Assembly: GCA_026929865.2 (NCBI GenBank)
Contig: CM049404.1
Coordinates: forward strand, 9,683,501 to 9,747,500
DNA from: Hyperoplus lanceolatus
Taxonomy: Eukaryota > Chordata > Actinopteri > Uranoscopiformes > Ammodytidae
Length of the DNA: 64,000 nt
Direction of reading: 5' to 3'
Shown piece by piece: positions 48,001 to 59,536 of this stretch. Made by a program: the position numbers and the translations under genes. The notes beneath the pieces are model-generated. The model saw only the letters and a program-made list of their open reading frames with translations. It ran no database searches and was not told where the DNA came from. Every line of letters starts with the position of its first letter. The first letter of the stretch is position 1.

Positions 48001-48141
48001 GTAGCCTAGATGATCCACCTCATAATCTGCATAGCGAGCAGGGGGACGAAGGTGTCTTCTTGGGCGTGCACCACAAGCATTATAATCTGAAAGGGCTTCC
48101 ATACTTGAAGTAAATCCTGTGAATCCGGCTCGAAGGACCAT
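42100..48141 (-). CDS. BEL/Pao Gag-Pol polyprotein, intact ORF
   Basis: This single 2013-codon ORF has no stop or frameshift. In order it shows: a Gag region with a coiled coil (about 135-195) and a DUF1759-like segment (about 370-540); a cysteine/histidine knuckle region (about 610-670); an aspartic protease with AILDDGAERTML (about 727-738), where DDG stands in the D-S/T-G position; and a reverse transcriptase with VFNCSY, GDIKGMFHQVRL and FYVDNCL (about 1148), so the usual YVDD box reads YVDN. Next come an RNase H with FCDASEEAYGS (about 1330) and LWSDSTTVLTWL; an integrase with an H/C zinc finger (CADC), VDCFGP, SDQGTNFKGG and WEREIRSVK, giving D, D, E near 1710, 1770 and 1821; and a DUF5641-type C terminus (DHFWARF ... 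PIGRVV). The first ATG overlaps the primer-binding site; MEALSDYN at codon 14 is an alternative start. Described only as a resident mobile element. Confidence 0.96.
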   Translation of the reverse strand: MVLRAGFTGFTSSMEALSDYNACGARPRRHLRPPARYADYEVDHLGYMSERYREDMETTRQEGTAKRTPLTSTYDSPQLSQLQLRDAVLQEMDMGCGAESQQRIYENQLAPLLYSEREPVERLRDRITPLPPVMYPRPHREDLRAEMDDIRQERHLLQQAQQRMSSDMVELRALRADMKQLVDAVRNLQSPSPLHTSKPEPMVKQPPPPVKCEPQDVGEDDWPAPPPWPEPVGEVLSLRDQPLLQNLNIKTDEPPCIKEEIVPAPTARQSMDKSQVLPSAVGHPTAMRPWHTTALYPPPQFKPVQPPPQTHGLTPAETKYAADHARMRGEPGSTSAFPPQHPGMLWTQPSPSGLLQDPKPIVSEPFYRGPRPTISKFSSRDPSEFARLKISLENLLPHNATELFKYQVLVDHLHLEEAKLIADAYLNSPTPFTDTMAALKDKFGQPHQIALRRIAAVMDAADVHRGDVVAFEKFALHIQSLVGMLRTLGPEGEVELQCGSHVARLLSKLPPEQRAEFRRCMFHQGTRTHTLTDLCEWLKYESWCQDAEGHLAARGAKEKPASRPDGRQAKHHLTVLHSGTEEAEEPDVPVSGGFTKGTKSKPYCPFCNNEDHYLSQCTAVSKLTKDQLTEWIKANRRCWRCARPHQAAQCNLKKTCNLCQGKHLLVLHEVNVRPPRRSVETPAAVSQGTRAATEILYLDRPSEGSRVLLKVIKIRIHHGDQALNTYAILDDGAERTMLLPDAAEKLGMRGTPEDLLLRTIWQDVQSLSGASVSFSISCPGKPKTKFKIRGAFTTAHIGLASHTYPMEQLRQKYKHLSGLPIRTLTNVKPLLLIGSDYPHLITPIEPVRMGPPGGPAAIRTRLGWTLQGPASVVCHLARPQLCLFTAVAPHGSELMRHVEKLWQVDTLPFRSEKLVTRSKQDREAINILEAKTTRVEVERILRYATPLLRRKDMPLLQASKEAVMPCLRSVERRLVREPSKAEAYRVEMEKLIKAGSVIKRGSDVPVEEGHESWYIPHHMVSHNGKNRLVFNCSYQHRGHNLNDYLLPGPTLGASLLGVLLRFREHAVAVSGDIKGMFHQVRLLPEDRALLRFIWRDVNQEGPPEVYEWQVLPFGTTCSPCCVTFALQRHVIDNSQPNEDVRSSVERCFYVDNCLQSVPTIAEARHLVDKLRALLAGAGFDLRQWASNEQDVISHLPEESRSANVELWLAQNNTDTPESTLGLSWLFHTDVLGYKHRHLDYGVPTMRNIYKVLASQYDPLGLILPYTTRAKIIVRHLWDKHRGWDDPLLPQELLQQWNAWEEELELLPQVTLPRAYLPSDVDTCGLHREVHIFCDASEEAYGSVAYLRTMDRYGGVYLAFIMARSRVAPKRFHSMPRLELCAALTGAQLSQVLKKELTITIDQVFLWSDSTTVLTWLKSESCRFKVFVGTRVAEIQELTDGHTWRYVDTARNPADDVTRGKKLRELAEPNRWSQGPSFLLMSPDSWPKDPVADQAEDASELRKATFCGVTTVASSQSTPDLSQYSSWKDLLEATVQELHGAASANGQPTAEDYRQAERLILRRAQLDSFEQEYSLLKASKPVLRSSRLLTLSPELDERGELIVVGGRLRRAEDLELSTLHPIILDPRHQVTKLLIQDFDSRLRHPGPERVFAELRRSFWILRGREAVRRYQHGCADCQRWRARPAVPKMADLPAARLRLFKPPFYSTGVDCFGPFEVKVGRRREKRWGIIFKCLTTRAVHLDLLTTIDTDAFLMALRRFVARRGTPAELLSDQGTNFKGGERELREAFMEMAPEVQQLLAPQKIAFRFNPPAAPHFGGVWEREIRSVKTALYATVGAQPVPEEVLHTVLIEVEGILNSKPLGYVSSDASDPDPVTPNVLLMGRPDGSLPQVIYPEHELIGRRRWKHTQVLADHFWARFIRLYVPSLQARQKWQSSPADTVEDCVAMIADPHFPRALWPIGRVVKTHPSPDGHIRSADVKVKGRVYTRPVARLVVLPALPSGEDEDTTPTAASQQ
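48124..48140 (-). other. Primer-binding site, tRNA-Tyr type
   Basis: Directly inside the 5' LTR the sense strand reads TGGTCCTTCGAGCCGGA, complementary to the 3' end of vertebrate tRNA-Tyr (TCCGGCTCGAAGGA plus CCA). It lies five bases from the LTR edge. The ATG of the long ORF (48139-48141) overlaps it by two bases, so the PBS encodes the first residues. Confidence 0.85.
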
Positions 48142-48145
48142 TAAA

Positions 48146-48713
48146 TGTAGCGGAGGAAACTGGTGAATGTAGCTTACCGCGCTGATTTGCTTGTATCACT
48201 GGTTTCACTTCAGAGGTGTCGGCCAGAACACCACTTATGGCCAAAGCATCAAATTATAAGCATGAGACTAGGAGAGGAGGAGTATAGTTTATCCGCTCTT
48301 TATTTCCTTCTTTACAGACACCGCAGCACACAGCTCGCGGGAAAAGAACAAAAGGTTTCGCTCGCGACGAGCCGTTACAACAGCTGTTATTGCGACCCTC
48401 GTATCGGGCCGTTAAACTTGCCTAAACTATAAATTATAAAAGCGATCGTGACTGCATGTCTTTACTCACACACGGGTGATTCCAATAAGTCCAATAGACA
48501 TGTTAAAACTGTAGAATGATCGCTCACTGCGGCAACATACCCGCTTGGACATCTGACCGGGCGAGAGGAGAAAAGAAACTTACAATACACACTCTCCCGT
48601 CGACTGACGTCACCACCCCAACTGACAGCTACCCACACTAAACAAAACACAACTTAACACACTGTAAGGAATATCAAACACTGTAAACCTACAACTTTGG
48701 GGCCTTTTCTACA
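48146..48713 (-). repeat. BEL 5' LTR
   Basis: 568 bp. It is identical to the 3' LTR over most of its length except a 1-bp gap near 48241 and seven C-to-T differences (plus strand) between about 48620 and 48690. It presumably carries the element's promoter; no TATA box was fixed. Confidence 0.95.
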
Positions 48714-48904
48714 ACTGGACTCAAGTATTTCCCCCAAAATACTGAACAAATCCTATTCTCTGTTACCACTGTGTTTGTGTGTTTATGTGTGTGTGGGTTC
48801 ACAATACAAAAAAAGCTGTGTTCACAATATATTAACATATTCTGCATCATTAACATTAATCAATGGCTTGTTATTCAGGTCATTGGCCAACTAGTGAGTG
48901 GCAG

Positions 48905-48907
48905 CGT

Positions 48908-48969
<62 letters not shown>
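48905..48969. repeat. (GT)n microsatellite
   Basis: About 30 GT units with one TTT interruption near the start. Confidence 0.95.
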
Positions 48970-48971
<2 letters not shown>

Positions 48972-50182
48972 GTACTGTGCAGTGACACCACCCATCCGTT
49001 ATTACACCAGAAAATCAATCACAGTTTCAACACTGAGCATTTGGGATAAGCAATTAACGTGTGTGAGGTATTCAATTACCACTGCAGCACATCTAGATGA
49101 AACGGAAAGCAGGTTCAAATGCATTTCAATTCTGAGACAAAGTGACCCCCCCTCCCACATTAGGTTATTTCTTTGGATATGTCATCCAGGGAATATCATT
49201 AACCTATGCCCAAGAGTACAGAATAAACTCAGATGTCCCAGTGTCATGTCTAAAAGTTTGGAGCGCATTAAGTGACCTTTTCAGAGTTGCATCATATCGT
49301 CTTTTTCTATAATAATCATTTCCTACTTTTCCTCTTTTGCATCTGGTTGCGAGTCACCATGACCTTTCCAGATACGTTGCCTGCATGCAGACTGTTATGG
49401 ACCATCTGGTTGGCCATATAGGAAGGAAAAGCATAATCTGATTTGGAAATGAGAGGTCAGATAACTCTCCCTTTTGACTGTCAAATGTGTGTTGCTGGAG
49501 TAAAGCCTCCAGTCTCTGGAGAAAGATTTCAAAATGTTTTGCATTTTTAAACCCCTAACCGCTTTGAAAAAAGGTTGGCGCTCTGGCCTGCATGTTTTTT
49601 TTTTCTTCGTGGTTTGGTCCCAGCTGTTTCACTTATGCGTATTTGTCTAACTGTCAGTCCACACATTTCTTAGCTCCAGAAACATTGCTTTTAATACTTA
49701 CAGAAAGCGTACGCCTACTGAAATCCAAGATGCTCATTCTTGCAACAATAAAAACATTTGCGAGTGTGAATGTCAAAATCCATAATCCGTAATGGTCACG
49801 CCAATGTAAGGGATTCAAAGAGGCCGATCATATTCCTGTTTTACTTTTGTTAAGTGGAGGAAAACAGGAGGAAACTTGGCCCTGGGCTATAGCCTTACCT
49901 GTGTCGACGGATACATTTCACAGGATGCCTTACCACAATCCAGAGTCTACAGTGTGTGGCAAATTTCCCAAAAAAACTGCAACAGGGACCGGAGGTGCTG
50001 ATTGATAGCCCCAGTACATGAGTACTTGCAACTTTATAATACTCACAAGAAATGAGTTTTTAAAATCAACAATTTAATGAAAGGGATCTGCGAATTAGAC
50101 CTCAATCTTATTTTTGAAGAAGGATTTGTGTGATGACAATGCCCCACTTGACATTTAAAGAAGCATCAACTCTGCCCGGCTG

Positions 50183-50313
<131 letters not shown>

Positions 50314-50473
50314 TCCTCAGTAAGAAAACAGAAAATCCGATAGGCCCTTTTTTGATGTCATGGCATTGACAGCTTCATGCACATTCTGAAAAACTATGAT
50401 TAATTATTAATTATTTAAATATTTCTCCTCATTCGGTTTCGTAAATTTTTCACAACACACAGTACAATTACTT

Positions 50474-50478
<5 letters not shown>

Positions 50479-50527
<49 letters not shown>

Positions 50528-50545
50528 TGTGTGTATGTGTGTGTG
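50479..50545. repeat. (GT)n microsatellite
   Basis: About 33 GT units with interruptions (TTT, GTAT) near the right end, 168 bp after the previous tract. Confidence 0.95.
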
Positions 50546-52338
50546 ACTTGTTGACTTTCCTGCAATGAACACACCACATGAACTCTGTGAGTTGCCGCTG
50601 TCCAACTGTATCTGCAGACCTTGGCAGCGTCAAGACGTGAGCAGGGTGGTTTCATGGGAAAAGCCGGTTCTCTATGACTTTGTGGAGGCTTGTTTTCTAA
50701 GCAGGGTGTTGGTTTTCAGCCTCTTTCAGCTCAGTCACGGGGAATTTAAAAGCATTCGAAACCCGGCACCGTGCCTGGGATAAAGACCTTTGAGGGTGGA
50801 AAACAATCCAACCTCCCTGGAAAATGTGTGTTGCTGAAGCTCCTGCTGGTTTTGGTGCTGTTTGTGGGTGAGCATGGGTTTATGGAACCCAGTGAAATGT
50901 TGACATGAAATAACATAAATACATAATAAAGGTTCCTCTCAACTGAAAATATATTGTGGAGTGAACATTGCACAGAACAGTTGTCATTTTTAGTATGATA
51001 TTTTCAAGAGGGTATTTTTCCCCACAGTATTACAGCTTTTGTATTGCAGTTAGTTTTATTATTGACAAACCGTCTTTGGGCACTTTGGATGCCACTGATT
51101 GCACACTTGTCTTGAAATGATGTGTACTTAATGGATCCCGTTGTGAGTGTATGAGTTGCGTTGAGTGAGCACTACTGTTAGGTGGAGACTGTGGAAGAAA
51201 GAGCTATTGTGCTATAGTTAGCCTTTGATTGTCAGCCTGTAACATCTTGCTGCAGGCGGAGATACTTTATGGGCACAATCAAGTCCCAATGACAAACTAA
51301 TCCATTTAGCCTACTAGCCTAGCTTGCACATACCCACAGACATGCACAACATACAGCATATCAGCTTTTAAATTGAGTAGTGAAAGCACTTAAAATCCAT
51401 TGTGTGTGTAGCCTGTGCCTGTGTGCATGTACACCTCTCCCTCCCTATCTCCCTCTCTCATTGTCTCACTCACAGGCAAGCACCAAAGTTTTACAGAGGA
51501 CATATTGTGTGTAACAAACTAGTCACAACAAAACCCGGCCGTCTAAACCGCAAGCTGAGAGAAGTTCTGCAGAGGGAAGCTGACTCACCCTTTGACAACT
51601 CTCTTAATGTATTATTCAAGCTGCTGCCTTGTAGATTGCCGTCATAAGAGTTGTCTTGTGCCTCTGACACTTAAACGGCAGCCACCGCGCTAGGACTGGC
51701 GTCACGTCATTCATCCGCAGTCTGCACAGCACACATTTGGTTGCTTTTATTTCACAGGGCTATACATTTGAAAGCTTTCACTCTATCAAGTTCCTTAAGT
51801 CTAGTTCAGTTTGGTGTTGTGAAACGGAGGTTAAGTAAGTGGTCGTGCTTGAGCTTGTCTCTAACTTGTACTTAGCTGCAAAGAGAGTGTTGACCCACAG
51901 TTTAATCTTACTGCCCCCAGGAACTCTTTTGTTTCACTTTACAGCCATTACTCTTCATAATGGCCTTGCTCGACGTGTGGCGCTACAACTGATGCTAAAA
52001 GATTAGCCGTATACATTTAGGGTTCATCTGTGTCATATAAATTGACAACCCGTAAGACATAGGCCTACAACACCCTCTGACTTCAGACACTCGATTCAGA
52101 TATATAAAAACTTTAGTGGGGATCAAATGGAAGCAGATTCAGGAACACTCAAGCAAACCATTCATTTTATTTTGCATTAACATCATACTGTAAGTCATGA
52201 TAGCGTTCCACCAAATGATAGCGCATTCAATGCTTTTTATAATATTAAATAATGGTGTCAGTATTGGAGGAATTGCTACCAGCTCCAAACACCTGGTGCG
52301 TCTTATCAAGGGAGAAACATGTTTTTCGGATGCAGATG

Positions 52339-52362
52339 GTGTGTGTGTGTGTGTGTGTGTGT
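52339..52362. repeat. Short (GT)n
   Basis: Twelve GT units. Confidence 0.9.
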
Positions 52363-54327
52363 TTGAACAGTGAATTGCAGGAAAAACCAAGTTCACTGCT
52401 CATTTTGACAGCAGCTGCTCGTTAATTGGTGAATTCGTTAATTAAGTGCTTTTGTTTGATCCCTTTGCTCGTTCTGTTTGAATTGAAAACTTTTTGGATC
52501 AGATGGTCCAGCTATACTCTGGTCTATTCAATTTGACTGGTATTTGATCAAAATCAAATTGGGAGGTTTATCACCACACACTAAATTAATGACTTTCAAT
52601 TCCTGCAATCACTGTGTGAAATGCAAATTAAGATGAACTATTCTCAAACAGGGGATATTGAAAAAAAGAAAGAAGCAGAGGTATGCACATACAGAGTTCC
52701 ATAAAAAAACTAAGCAGTCCTTTGGTGTAGCAGACATACCCTTTTATTGTAGGAAATGTATAATATCTCATTTTGGAATAAAACAATGTACATGTTTATT
52801 ATGTTAATGTTCCGATGCTCTCACAGATACATTATAGGCTACTTATAGCAAATGATGTGTGGTAATAGACATTATAGATTGAGCTGAAGTCAGAAATGAG
52901 AAGATATAAGAGCCTACAGTAGGAGCATCTTGGTGAGAAAATTAATTATAGTAATACTGATTCTGAATACTTGAGGCTGCTACTTGCTGTTGACACTTTG
53001 ATCAAAAGCTATTCTCAGTATTGTTGCTGTCATAAATCATATCATCAGAGGGGGAAGGATGGTAATCTCTTTATGCTCTCTTTGGCTGCCACACGTTATG
53101 GATGTTGTGATCAAAATAACTATTGTGGCCTTGATGAGACTGTGTTGACATGCAGCGGTAAAATGTCCACAACATTAATTGTGTGATGCCCTTATTTGGA
53201 GCCTGGAAATACCGAGCAGTCTGGCTTGTGCAGCAAAAGTCAGTCACCACATGTGCATGTCAGGACAAGTGGACAGGCCAGATTCTTATCTCACAGTTAA
53301 TCTCTCGATAGACACAATTGTGTGCCTGTTATCTTTTTTTTTTGTATTTTGATAGCTGACGTACTGCCTGCATCCAGAAAATGAGTCACTTCCAACACCA
53401 CAGTCATTCATTTATTCACTCGCTATCTTTTGTTAGCTAACATGACCAATTTAGCCTGGCAGTGTGGTTAGAGGTCAGAGCTAGCATCACATGTGTTCAC
53501 CTATACCTGCTGAACTTGGTAGGTTGCTTTCCCTCTACTCTATTGTACTGAGTTTGTTGTTTGAAAAATGAAGTGACACATTCCATCCGCTTACAAATCA
53601 AAGTTAAATAAATATATAACTAATAATCCACACTATCAATACACTTAGGGGTTTTAATTGCAAGGCTGATTTGACTGGTAGTTTATGGTGGCTAGAAACC
53701 GTCGGTTTGAATTTAACTGCCAGTTAGATTCAAGGGTATCTGGGGGTGTACTCATCACAGGTGGAGGTAATGCTTAGTTAGGTAGGCAATGGTGGGGTGT
53801 GGCTTCTCCCATCATGATGTCATAGACAAAACCCAGTTTTCCGTAAAGTGGAGATGAAGAAAAAGAGCGAGGGTTGTTTTTTCTCATACTTTGGGATTCT
53901 CGAAGCACATTGAAACGTTGAAAAACCACAAAAAAGGGCATTTTGCATAATAGGCGTCCTTAAAAAAAAAAGTATTTTATCATTTGAGAACCTGAATTAT
54001 CTGGATTGTATAGTCACATTTGGTGAGTAATTTCTCTGTTGCGTATGGGCCCAATGGATTGCAGTCACTTTGGTGGCATCAGGTTGCTTTGATTTCTTAA
54101 AATGTACCAACACAGATTCAGGGGTAGACTGCACACACTGTTGCCCCTCAGCACTGAATGAACAAAATGTTACGAAATGAAGGAGTTCCCCTAAAATCAA
54201 CTTTGTTACGAAATCCTTTGACTCCAAATAAATCAATGAATGGGCAAAAACACTTCCGACTGCATGTTCACGCTGGTATTTCCACTTCACATTCCAGCTT
54301 TAGTCAAATAGAAAACCCCGGCACTTA

Positions 54328-54328
<1 letters not shown>

Positions 54329-54388
<60 letters not shown>
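54329..54388. repeat. (CA)n microsatellite
   Basis: About 30 CA units, followed by ACACACAAACAC. Confidence 0.95.
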
Positions 54389-54389
<1 letters not shown>

Positions 54390-55202
54390 CACACAAACAC
54401 ACCCCTTCTCCTTTTGTCCAGGTAGAGTGTGTGTATGTGTGTTTGATGGTAACAGGAACGTGCCCATACCTGCATCTGAGGCAATCTGACCGCCAGCCTT
54501 TTCTAAAACAGTTCTCAACACGTCCCCCTAGCCGGCCCACTATGTCTACCTAACCCTGACGCGCCTTCACAGCACACACACACACAAACACATTGTTCAC
54601 TCCTTTGCAGAGTGGTGGATCGCATACACAAAGCTTCCAAATCTAAAATCTTATTGTTAAGGAGACTTACAAGCTGAGAGGTAATTATATCCAGGTTTAT
54701 TTCATCTTTATGTGGATGGGGTTTCTGTGGCTGATGTGCAGCGGAAGGTCTGAAGACAAAAGAAGTTTATGTAGGATAGGTGACATGAGTCTGAGGTGCG
54801 GTGTAACATGCTGGCATCTGTCCTGCAAAGTTTGTACGTTAGACTGAAGTTTTCTCTCAAACTAGAGCAAATGAATGCCTTGAAATCCTTCAAAAGCTTT
54901 ACATGTTTTTTTCAACTCCTAATTGCAGAGCTCGGTTTTATAATTCTCTCAAGGCTTTTCTTCCTCTGTCTTACACTTCTGTGTCGCTTTGCTTTTGCCC
55001 TCAGGATTCATCTTTACACATGCTGTCTGAATAATCGACTATGTGTGACTTGTGCTGTTACATCCACCTATAGCAACATCCGCTAATGAAGCGTGAGGTC
55101 AAGGGAAGTTTGAGAGAGAGCCCAAAGGGTGCTTTAAGTGACCCCTGAGTGACTCCTAGAGCTGGTCATGTCTATTTAATACATATAGGTCTGTTGTTGC
55201 TT

Positions 55203-55348
<146 letters not shown>

Positions 55349-56654
55349 AAAAAAAAAAATAAAAAGAACCCACTGATTGCATAAACAGTCGTAGAACTGG
55401 TGAATTACTACATTGGTTGTCTATGGGGAGACCATAAAGGAGGACCCATTGTACACATCGGCTTGTGTTTGCAGGTGTTGGGCAGTACTGCATAATATAT
55501 AAGTTATACAAGGCCTTCAGTGTCTCTATAGGGAGTTGTGTGAAGTTTTGACAAATGTCCTCAAGTGATGTCACCGTTGGCAAGTTTGAAAAACAATCTG
55601 GAGACGTGGAGCCAGAGGGAAGTGAGTTTACCAGACGTCTAGCCTGCTGCTCATATCTGCTGTAGGGTAGATGCTCTGGGCTACAGACAGCTAGCATCGC
55701 ACACCTAAATCACTGAATGAACTGTCTGTGATTGAGTTACATTATGGGTCATGGCTGCACCAGGTTTCAACTAGGAAATGAAATGCATAACATAATAAAA
55801 AAAAGATATATCTCTGGTTCTGCCGCATTTATTTTGATTTGATTGAGATTTTTCAAAACTGTACATCTCCACTACCATAGTGTAATAATACAATTTGAAA
55901 TTAGTTATGGCCATGTAAGCAAAATAGGTACCTTTTTACACATCCAGTAGACACAGAACAAAATTTACATTAATTTGTAATCGTCTTTGCTTGGAATTAG
56001 ACTACTTATTGGTCATAGATTTATAGGATTCTGATGTTAAGGTAATTATTATCCATATTCTGCCTTTGTTATCAATCTGCCTTTGTTATGACAGGGTATT
56101 TTTTGTATATAGTTGTATTTAGTTGATCATGTTTCCATCCTGTTTCTCATATACTCTCCCTCTCTATCTGTGTATCTCTGCTGCAGGTAAAGGTGACTGG
56201 AGCAGCTTTACCTGGGGATTATGGTTCTGACCATGAGGACCAGCAGGTGTTTTTGAGTGATGGCCTCCCACAGATGTCTTTCACCTTAATCTGGAATTTT
56301 CCAGGGAATTTTCATCAAAGGCTTGGAATGAAATTGGATTTACATTTTTAAATCTGTTGCCACTGGTCTGGCGGCTTGACTGCTCTGCTTCCCCACTGCT
56401 GCTGAACTTTAACTCTGACCAAACCTAAGGCTGCATTTGCTCCTTCATCCCAGGTTAACTTTTTTTAACCAGGGCTTGAATGGAATATTTTTGACAATTC
56501 AACCCAGCATTTCCTGAGTTCCACTTTTGGTTTGTAACACAGCTTGTGAAGGCACTGAAAGACATACAGTTCCATTTTGGGATTTGGAGTTCTTCAATCT
56601 ATACCTTGGAAATCTAGTCCTACAATTTTAATCACCCGGGCTTGTCCAGCAGTC

Positions 56655-56808
56655 ATGGAGTCTGTGGCAGCTAGAATGGCCATGGTGAACGACTCCCCCA
56701 ACCCGTCGCTAAGGTCGAGGACTACCATGACGACAGATGGAGAATCTTGCCTGAGTACTGCTAGCTTCCCCTGCAGCCACTTCCTGTCGGCTAACGTCAT
56801 CAACGTTG
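56655..56808 (+). CDS. Candidate first coding exon, possibly PLCH2-like
   Basis: An ATG in a good context (GCAGTCATGG) opens 51 codons plus one base, reading MESVAARMAMVNDSPNPSLR and ending HFLSANVINV. A strong donor follows (TTG, then GTAAGT). The fragment has no domain of its own. The case for PLCH2 (phospholipase C eta-2) is contextual: in human, PEX10 and PLCH2 are divergent neighbours, PLCH2 has variable short N termini, and a phase-1 junction after NV could continue into the ERCM start of the PH domain. The next exon would lie beyond 64000 and was not found here. It could instead be another gene's first exon or a chance ORF. Confidence 0.35.
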
Positions 56809-59265
56809 GTAAGTGATTACCTCTGTGACCTGCCAGAAGCCAGCGCATGGTGACGATGAGTGCTTGTTTCGTTTATGAGGAGTGACAATGTGCCAGGAGT
56901 CTGACTACTAATGTGTTAATTTGTCTGTTCTCGTGTTGTGGTGTGTTGTCTCTGGTGCTGTTGACCTCACACATATTGTTGCTGCTAGGCTATACACAAG
57001 CAATTATGCCTGCCGCAATTTCAATTAATTGAAGAGTTGATAACCTTATTGGTTGATATGAAACCGACTTGCAAAGAGTTTGTGTCTTGGATATATGGAA
57101 AACCTCTGATCCCTGTCTGGGTTCTGATGGAGATGTTATATAGAGGTTATGGAGGTATCTCTGAGGTACAGGCAGAGGTGATTGTATTTAAGAATGGTGG
57201 ACAGACGGACCAGGCTAGTGGCTGAATCGATAATCACTTAAAATTTATGAAATTATGGAGAAGGTCAAGATAAGATCCATTTATTTGGAACTGTCTTTTC
57301 TGAAAGGTTATACAGAAATTGCCAAATATCTGAAAAGCTCCCTTGTTTACTTATAATGCACTTTTAAGACGCTCCATCAATTCAGCGCCTCACATTCCCT
57401 TTCCCATCTGCCACCTAGATTACTTTTGTACTGAAGAAAGTCTAAATTTGATTTTTAATTGTTGTAAATTGTGTAAATCTGGAGACATTTCAATAGCAGG
57501 TGTTGAGGTTTCTTGCTGTCCTTCCTGCTGGCCAATTTCATACACATGACATACACATGTGCTTTTATTTTGACATTGGTTCCATTTACAAACCAATCGG
57601 TAAAATGGGTCTGTATTTCGAGTTATAATGGGTAGAAAAAGTTTCCAAAAAGCTTACAAAGTTTTTTAACATTTGTTCTAGCAAAATTCTGCATTGCAGC
57701 TCAATCAAGCAATATTTGCCATGAAGAATACTGCATAAATAATGATGTCATTTCAAAGGGCAAGGGGTTAGCGGCAGCAGCTTTGTTCCTGAACAGATTG
57801 ATTTGCTTGCTCTGCAGACCGGCTGCTGGAGTGTCTTGGTTTTATTTGTCTGCATGGCTGAAAAGGACACGGATGTCATTCAGCTGTTTGGTGCAAAGTC
57901 CTGCTGTGTGAACACCACACAGACAAGAGTCTTTTGGCTCTGACTACCAAAAGCCTTACAATTACTTTTAACTTGTTTAGTTTTTTTTTTCTTTTCCCTA
58001 TGTTGCCTTTGTGCTCCCATAGCCAAAACTTTAATTTGTGGTGTGATGAGGTCACTAGTAGAGTAGTGGTATTACTAGTGTTCTAGTCCTCAACACAGTT
58101 GAACATTGGATCAAAGCACTTTACTTTCTTTGAAATGATTGAAATTTCTGTTCTGAAAAAGGCCAATAAATTCTACACACTGTACCTTTAATTCATTCTC
58201 ACAAATGAGCCTAATTGTGTTCTCAATGTAGTCATGTTTAGCGCTGGAACAATACTGGGAACAATAATCTCATTTGTGTGCAGGGATTCCATATCTAGAA
58301 TTAATTCACAAATTTACTATTTTTGCTTTTAAAATCAGATTGGTCTATTTTTCTAATCAGTTAATTTGCACACTCAACTGATTGTACATGATGAGGTTAC
58401 AGATTAGAACCAAATTGTGGCAGGCTATTGACCAAACCCATGGAAGTGAGATAGTGAGCTGTTTGAGTTCAAATTCAACACACTTTTTATCTGGGCTACA
58501 AATGTTTTGATCATAATTATGAATCCACCGTAGAAGATGGAAACAGAATGCTGAGCTTTTAGTTGGATGAGTCACAGACTCACCCAGAAAAAGCCCACGC
58601 ACTCCTAAAAACAACATGCTCAGTCACCTGTGATTGACAGAAGGAAGTTTACACCCCTTCTCTTACTGTACAGGTGACATGTCCCTACGCAGTTTCTTTC
58701 CACACAGCCTCCACTGTGATTCATCAGGTTCTCATGCTCTCAGCTTTTAGCCCCACTTTTTCAGGCTGATATGCCTGTATTTTTTTCAACTTAAAACCTT
58801 TACACATCGGACCCAAATAGGAACTCTAATGTCAAAATGTCAAACATTTATGTGCATACATTTAACTCAGAAAGGTTAAGTTATCTTTCTCTCCTCTCGC
58901 CTCCCCCCCTGGTTTATATCTTACCACCATTAAGGACATTCAGCATTAAGTGACTGGAGTAGAAAGGCAGAGAGACTATCAATTCACCAGACTTGTGGAA
59001 ACACATTAGCCAGTTTATTAGGGGAACTACCACACACACACTGTTACGGCATGTCGACACAGGAAACGATTGAGCTGAATTCTTCGGTTGTCTGTATCAC
59101 TTGCGTTGGACACAATAGGGGAAACCTGGGCTATAGGCACACTTTTTATTAGTCTAACTCCAAGGAAGACCATGTCTTGAACCCCAGTATTCGAAGTTCC
59201 ATGGAAGTACTCAACACAAATAAATCAGCTTGAAGCAACGTGAAGTAATAAGCAGACGGTGGGAA

Positions 59266-59266
<1 letters not shown>

Positions 59267-59311
<45 letters not shown>
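59267..59311. repeat. (GT)n microsatellite
   Basis: About 22 GT units. Confidence 0.95.
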
Positions 59312-59312
<1 letters not shown>

Positions 59313-59500
59313 AATATGTGTGAATGATGGCTGGAGAGGAGGCTGCAGGTGTTCAAATTGGGCTGGGAAAACAGTTGCTGTGTTTACCTGTAGCCCAAAC
59401 CCTCCAATTTTGTCTCAGCTGTGGACTGATGCTGCCTGCAGACGCAATTAGAAAAACCACCATCTGCTCCGTCCCAGGGTGGATGGCTGTCTGTCAGTAT

Positions 59501-59536
59501 TGTGTGTGTGTGTGTGTGTGTGTGTGGGGGGGGGGG
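59501..59536. repeat. (GT)n followed by G-run
   Basis: About 12 GT units followed by ten or so G. The G-run could form a quadruplex with neighbouring Gs, but only weakly. Confidence 0.85.

Larger units (their letters stand above)
41478..48713 (-). mobile_element. Complete BEL/Pao LTR retrotransposon
   Basis: The 7236-bp element is on the minus strand. It is bounded by LTRs of 569 and 568 bp that start TG and end CA on the plus strand. Both sides carry the 5-bp target duplication ACTGG (41473-41477 and 48714-48718). The two LTRs differ only by one 1-bp indel and seven transitions, so the insertion is young. It encodes one uninterrupted polyprotein with the order Gag, protease, RT, RNase H, integrase, which defines BEL/Pao. 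No envelope ORF is present. The insertion site is intergenic, between PEX10 and the candidate PLCH2 exon. Confidence 0.97.
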
